Assembly (NCBI GenBank): GCA_011051425.1
Contig: DRLF01000396.1
Span: 1 to 8,765 of the forward strand
Reading direction: 5' to 3'
From: Thiolapillus brandeum
GTDB taxonomy: Bacteria > Pseudomonadota > Gammaproteobacteria > Chromatiales > Chromatiaceae
DNA length: 8,765 nucleotides
The notes below the pieces were generated by a model. The model did not search any database. It saw nothing but the letters and a program-made list of their open reading frames with translations, and had not been told where the DNA came from. This document shows, in pieces, positions 5,516-8,765 of this stretch (its first letter is position 1; each line of letters begins with the position of its first letter). A program made the translations under genes and the position numbers.

Positions 5516-6148
5516 ATGAAAACTATCCCTCTGCTGATTCTTGTGCTGTTCCTCCTTGCGGGCTGCAGTGGGCCGGAAAAACCCACAGTCACGCTCTATC
5601 TCGCCATGCAGCGGGGTGATATCGAACAGATCGAACGCCACATCGCCTGGGGTTCGGACATGAACCGGCTGAACCGGGACGGCTATGCTCCCCTGCACGT
5701 GGCCGTGCGCAATGGCCGGCTCGCCATCACCCGTCTGCTGATCAAACATGGCGTCGACATCGACCGCAAGGATGTCCGGGGTCACACCGCCATCTACCAT
5801 GCCATCTTTACCGCCAACCCGCGCATTGCCGACCTGCTGCTCAAGGCAGGCGCCACCCTGGAGGCCACACCCATGCTGCTCGAACTGGCGCAGCAGGGAA
5901 TCAGCGAACGTGAGGCGGTTCGCTATCTGGTCGATCACGGCGCCAATCTCGAGGCCCGGGATGACAGGGGCGATACAGCGCTGCTGATCGCCATCCGCCA
6001 GGGCAACCACAAGCTGGCAAAACACCTGGTCAACTTCGGTGCCGATGTCACCGTAACCGATGCCAGCGGGCAATCTGCACTGCAGATTGCAAAATCCCTG
6101 AATTTGAGCGATATTGCGCTGCTTCTGAAGCGCAACGGCGCCACCTGA
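5516..6148 (+). CDS. Ankyrin-repeat lipoprotein
   Basis: The 210-residue protein begins with a lipoprotein signal ending in the lipobox L14-A-G-C17. Ser at +2 argues against inner-membrane retention, so the mature lipoprotein is likely sent to the outer membrane facing the periplasm. The rest is ankyrin repeats: a divergent first unit about 24-53, then about 54-86 (RDGYAPLHVAVRNGR...LLIKHGVDID) and 87-118 (RGHTAIYHAI...LLLKAGATLE). A degenerate unit at 119-149 ends in DHGANLEARD. The last units are 150-182 (RGDTALLIAIRQGN...NFGADVT) and a C-terminal cap (SGQSALQIAKSLN). Ankyrin repeats bind protein partners; the partner here is unknown. No convincing Shine-Dalgarno precedes the ATG. The next gene starts 13 bp after the stop, so the two are probably co-transcribed. 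Confidence 0.9.
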   Translation: MKTIPLLILVLFLLAGCSGPEKPTVTLYLAMQRGDIEQIERHIAWGSDMNRLNRDGYAPLHVAVRNGRLAITRLLIKHGVDIDRKDVRGHTAIYHAIFTANPRIADLLLKAGATLEATPMLLELAQQGISEREAVRYLVDHGANLEARDDRGDTALLIAIRQGNHKLAKHLVNFGADVTVTDASGQSALQIAKSLNLSDIALLLKRNGAT

Positions 6149-6152
6149 GGAG
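6147..6152 (+). promoter_or_regulatory. Ribosome binding site of the 94-residue protein, overlapping a stop codon
   Basis: GAGGAG overlaps the ankyrin gene stop (TGA at 6146-6148) and lies 9 nt before the ATG at 6162. This supports that start and coupled translation with the ankyrin gene. Confidence 0.7.
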
Positions 6153-6161
6153 AAACAACCC

Positions 6162-6446
6162 ATGGCAAGCACACCCGACGAAATCAGCATCAGTTACAAA
6201 GAAGGCGACCTAGAGCTGGTCAAGGAACTGGACAAGCAAATCCTCACCAAAGGCGCCTGGACCACCATCATTTTCCGCTACCAGGACTGGAACAACGCCA
6301 AGCAGGAATACGGTCCGGAGAAGTACACCATTCGCCGCTACCAGAAGCGCAACGGCGAGTACATGGCAAAATCCAAGTTCAACATATCCAGCAAGGATCA
6401 GGCACGCAAGATCATCGAAGCACTCAAACACTGGACCGATGACTGA
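6162..6446 (+). CDS. Conserved small cytoplasmic protein, possibly PC4/YdbC-like
   Basis: The 94-residue protein has no signal peptide or TM segment and is rich in charged and aromatic residues. The sequence runs as LDKQILTKGAWTTIIFRYQDWN (about 24-45), then YGPEKYTIRRYQKRNGEY (about 50-67) and SKFNISSKDQARKIIEALKHW (about 71-91). This suggests a small curved beta-sheet followed by one helix. The order, with a GEY turn, a basic patch, an S..NIS loop and an amphipathic helix, recalls the ssDNA-binding PC4/YdbC fold, but the resemblance is from pattern only and may be wrong. It sits between the ankyrin lipoprotein and the cotransporter. Its SD overlaps the upstream stop. Its own TGA is in the same frame as the next gene, six codons upstream of that ATG. 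Confidence 0.75.
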   Translation: MASTPDEISISYKEGDLELVKELDKQILTKGAWTTIIFRYQDWNNAKQEYGPEKYTIRRYQKRNGEYMAKSKFNISSKDQARKIIEALKHWTDD

Positions 6447-6464
6447 CCGGCCTCCTATCCGCTC

Positions 6465-8159
6465 ATGAACACGCAGGAACTGGAATACAGCGCCATCATC
6501 ATGGGGCTGTTGGGTGGTCTTGCCATTTTCCTGTATGGCATGGAACTGCTTACCAATGCCCTGAAGGCAAGCACCGGCAGCCGCCTCAAGACCCTGCTGG
6601 CGCGCATGACCACCAACCGTTTCAAGGGTGTAGTCGCCGGCGCCCTGGTTACGGCTATCATCCAGTCCTCTTCGGTCACCACGGTACTCGTCGTTGGCTT
6701 TGTCTCTGCCGGTCTGATGCACCTGAGCCAGACCATTCCCATCATCATGGGCGCCAGTATCGGCACCACCATCACCGCCCAGATCATCGCCTTCAAGATC
6801 ACGCATTTTGCCCTGCTGTTCATCGCGCTGGGCTTTGCCATGCAGTTCCTGAGCAGGAACGAAGTACTGCAGCGTACCGGCACCATGATCTTCGGATTCG
6901 GCATGATTTTCTTCGGCATGAGCCTCATGGGTGACGCCACCTCTCCGCTGCGGGACTACCCGCCATTCATCCAGTTCCTGCAGGAAATGAAACACCCGCT
7001 GTACGGCATTCTGGCCAGTGCAGCTTTCACTGCAGTGGTACAGAGTTCATCCGCCACCACCGGCGTGATCATCGTCCTCGCCACCCAGGGCCTGATAACA
7101 CTCGACCAGGGCATAGCGCTGGTCTTCGGCGCCAATATCGGCACTTGCGTTACCGCCCTGCTGGCGGCCATCGGAAAATCAAGGGAAGCCTTGCGCGCTG
7201 CCATGGTGCATATCACCTTCAATACCCTGGGAGTTTTTGTCTGGTTCTGGTTCATCCCCGAATTTGCGGCACTGATCCGCAGTATCTCGCCACAGCATGC
7301 CGATCTGGAAGGCATAAAACGCCTGGCAGCGGAAACTCCCCGGCAGATCGCCAACGCCCACACCCTGTTCAACGTGGGCAACACCCTGCTGTTCATCGGT
7401 TTCACGCCCTGGTTTGCAAAAATGGTGACCTGGATGGTGCCAGTGACCGAGGAGGAAAAAGCAGGCAAGGTGGTGCCCAAATACCTGGATGAAACCCTGC
7501 TGGACACGCCTGCACTCGCCCTCGACCGTGTACGCATGGAACTGGGGCGCATGGCCGAGCGGGTACTGCCCATGTTGCGCAAGGGCGTGAAGCTGGCCAT
7601 GGACGGCACATCGGAAGAACTGTCCGAGCTGAACCGCATGGACAGTGAAATCGGCATGCTGCACGGTCCCATCCTGGACTACCTGCAGCAGTTGTCCAAA
7701 GGCGATCTCAGCACCCGTGAAGTCGAACTGGCCCATCATTACCTGGCTATCGCCTCCTATTACGAGAACATCGGCGACAGTCTGAAACTGCATCTCATTC
7801 ACCTGGGGCGCAAACGCGTCAGAGAAGGCCTGGTAGTGGGGGAAAAGACCCGCGAACTCATCGACAACCTGGTGGACGAACTGATCCGGCTGCTGGAAAA
7901 AGCCACCCAGGCGGTGACCCGCATGGACCGGAAACCTGCCAGGAAAGTCGTCAAGGCCAAGAACAGGATCAACCAGCTCGTCAGCGAGATAGAGCGTCAC
8001 ATCGTGCGCCGCATCACCGCAGATGCACCCTCCCGTCGCCTGACCTACCAGACCGAGACCGAGCTGCTCGAATCTCTGAAACGCGTCTACTATTTTACCA
8101 AGCGCATCAGCAAGGAAGTGCTGATGTCAGAGCAGGCCACACAGAAAGAGGCTGCCTAG
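6465..8159 (+). CDS. Na+/phosphate cotransporter family protein with PhoU-like tail
   Basis: The 564-residue inner-membrane transporter has the inverted double repeat of the Na/Pi-II (NptA/PF02690) family. The repeat 1 signature is Q67-S-S-S70 with GASIGTT (96-102). Repeat 2 has Q193-S-S-S196 with GANIGTC (222-228). HTLFN (299-303) and a final hydrophobic segment (305-325) close the membrane domain. Residues about 350-555 are a helical PhoU-like domain (ELGRMAERVLPM, then LAIASYYENIGDSL and VYYFTKRISKEVL), as usual for bacterial members. It should import phosphate with Na+; the tail may sense or regulate. The ATG at 6465 has no SD: the sequence just upstream is GGCCTCCT, which is anti-SD-like. 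Initiation may depend on ribosomes finishing the gene that ends 18 nt before. An internal ATG at 6501 has no better SD. No clear terminator follows. Confidence 0.93.
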   Translation: MNTQELEYSAIIMGLLGGLAIFLYGMELLTNALKASTGSRLKTLLARMTTNRFKGVVAGALVTAIIQSSSVTTVLVVGFVSAGLMHLSQTIPIIMGASIGTTITAQIIAFKITHFALLFIALGFAMQFLSRNEVLQRTGTMIFGFGMIFFGMSLMGDATSPLRDYPPFIQFLQEMKHPLYGILASAAFTAVVQSSSATTGVIIVLATQGLITLDQGIALVFGANIGTCVTALLAAIGKSREALRAAMVHITFNTLGVFVWFWFIPEFAALIRSISPQHADLEGIKRLAAETPRQIANAHTLFNVGNTLLFIGFTPWFAKMVTWMVPVTEEEKAGKVVPKYLDETLLDTPALALDRVRMELGRMAERVLPMLRKGVKLAMDGTSEELSELNRMDSEIGMLHGPILDYLQQLSKGDLSTREVELAHHYLAIASYYENIGDSLKLHLIHLGRKRVREGLVVGEKTRELIDNLVDELIRLLEKATQAVTRMDRKPARKVVKAKNRINQLVSEIERHIVRRITADAPSRRLTYQTETELLESLKRVYYFTKRISKEVLMSEQATQKEAA

Positions 8160-8263
8160 CGGTACATGCTTCACCGCTGGACCGGCGGTCCGGCAGTCTG
8201 CCACTTACCTTATCGAGGAAAACACCACGGCAGGGGCAGTACCTTCAGCAGACTACGACCGGT
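8160..8263. other. Convergent intergenic gap with short inverted repeats
   Basis: This gap lies between the 3' ends of the cotransporter and exonuclease genes. Two small inverted repeats sit back to back: GGACC-GGC-GGTCC (8179-8191) and GGCAG-T-CTGCC (8192-8202). AGTCTGC (8195-8201) can alternatively pair with GCAGACT (8248-8254). None has a T-run, so a bidirectional terminator is possible but not shown. Confidence 0.35.
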
Positions 8264-8765
8264 TCAGAATCCGATTTCCTGCGGCCAGTCCAGTAAGGCG
8301 TCCACCAGCTGACGCTGTTCTTCCGTGAGCTCAGGATCAATCACCATGCGGGACAATTGGCGGCGGTATTCCGCAAGGGTGATGCTGCCTCCCCCTGCCG
8401 GATCGGTAAGACGGATCCTGCGGTATTCCTCCCAACGCTGCCGTTCATCCGTACTCAGGGTCTGTGGCCAGTTCCTTGCACGATAGCGGAAAAGCAGCTC
8501 GGGCAGACGGACATCCTCGAATGCAGGATGCAGCTTGGACAGTTCTTCGGGACTGCTGCGCAACACCTGCTCACACAGGCGCCGGTCGTTGTTTGAAAGG
8601 AAGCCGCCGTACAGATTCTGATCCGGGTCTGTCGTCTCCTCGAAATGGCGCTCGCCAAACACCTGCTGAATCTTTTTCTGCAACTCCGGGGCATTATGTA
8701 TTGCCTGCAGGTGTCGCTGCTCCAATACAGAATCAAGTGCCCATTCCTCACGCGCGGCATCTGTC
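8264..8765 (-). CDS. sbcB: Exodeoxyribonuclease I, C-terminal fragment (runs off right edge)
   Basis: The frame is open to the window edge and gives about 166 C-terminal residues. Recognisable segments are LYGGFLSNNDRRLCEQVL, ELLFRYRARNWPQTLSTDE and RWEEYRR. They align well with the C-terminal part of E. coli exonuclease I (LYDGFFSDADR, LLFNYRARNFPGTLD, RWLEHRR). ExoI degrades single-stranded DNA 3' to 5' and takes part in recombination and mismatch repair. The nuclease active-site motifs lie in the missing N-terminal part. The fragment corresponds to roughly the last third of a protein of about 475 residues. A TTG at 8723-8725 could be mistaken for a start, but the similarity and open frame continue upstream. 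It ends at TGA (8264-8266), convergent to the cotransporter gene. Confidence 0.9.
   Translation of the reverse strand, partial: TDAAREEWALDSVLEQRHLQAIHNAPELQKKIQQVFGERHFEETTDPDQNLYGGFLSNNDRRLCEQVLRSSPEELSKLHPAFEDVRLPELLFRYRARNWPQTLSTDERQRWEEYRRIRLTDPAGGGSITLAEYRRQLSRMVIDPELTEEQRQLVDALLDWPQEIGF

Noticed and set aside
5507..6190. 227-codon minus-strand frame opposite the ankyrin gene
   Set aside because: The ankyrin repeats and lipobox on the plus strand are clear. The antisense translation mirrors the repeat and shows no family pattern.
6210..8000. Three long minus-strand frames (261, 238 and 273 codons) opposite the cotransporter
   Set aside because: The cotransporter has unmistakable QSSS and GANIGT motifs. 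The opposite frames give low-complexity or unpatterned peptides and are codon-bias shadows.
8723..8725. TTG as the start of a complete 153-residue protein at the right edge
   Set aside because: The frame stays open to the window end and the peptide is the C-terminal part of exonuclease I, so the TTG is internal.
1..8765. Mobile element, phage, CRISPR, toxin-antitoxin or defence island
   Set aside because: I found no transposase, integrase, repeat-spacer pattern, flanking direct repeats or defence-type nuclease. Exonuclease I is a housekeeping enzyme.

Overview
The window is a moderately GC-rich piece of a bacterial chromosome. It most likely comes from a free-living gammaproteobacterium, possibly of the sulfur-oxidising/Chromatiales type. 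That placement rests on an exonuclease I C-terminus close to the enterobacterial protein in sequence, a TrkH N-terminus of proteobacterial type, a c-type haem protein of the DUF3365/Tll0287-like family, and the general protein style. It is an inference; no marker gene fixes the taxon. I see no transposase, integrase, tRNA, rRNA, CRISPR array or phage gene, and base composition looks even throughout.

Layout from left to right. (1) The first 38 codons of trkH (K+ uptake channel subunit) on the minus strand run off the left edge. (2) A 351-bp divergent intergenic region follows, with a plausible sigma70 promoter for trkH. (3) A secreted monohaem c-type cytochrome-like protein is followed by a long hairpin. 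(4) A cytoplasmic protein with a conserved N-terminal module has a disordered tail carrying a repeated SGSLEEF...PDIS motif. (5) A four-gene minus-strand operon, read right to left, encodes a two-TM small protein, a six-TM voltage-gated-type K+ channel with an RCK domain, a stand-alone RCK (TrkA-like) protein, and a secreted DUF3108-like protein. (6) A divergent plus-strand operon encodes an ankyrin-repeat lipoprotein, a 94-residue conserved small protein, and a Na+/phosphate cotransporter with a PhoU-like tail. (7) The C-terminal third of exonuclease I (sbcB) is on the minus strand at the right edge, convergent with the cotransporter.

The theme is ion homeostasis: TrkH, a Kv-like channel, a free RCK protein and a Na+-driven phosphate transporter lie within about 8.7 kb. 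The part most worth testing is the channel operon. The stand-alone RCK protein is collinear with, and almost the same length as, the RCK half of the channel beside it, but its nucleotide-binding loop is degenerate. The small two-TM protein overlaps the channel start by 4 bp. Together they could form a hetero-oligomeric gating ring with an accessory subunit, which is an inference. Most other genes look like ordinary chromosomal genes of conserved but poorly characterised families.
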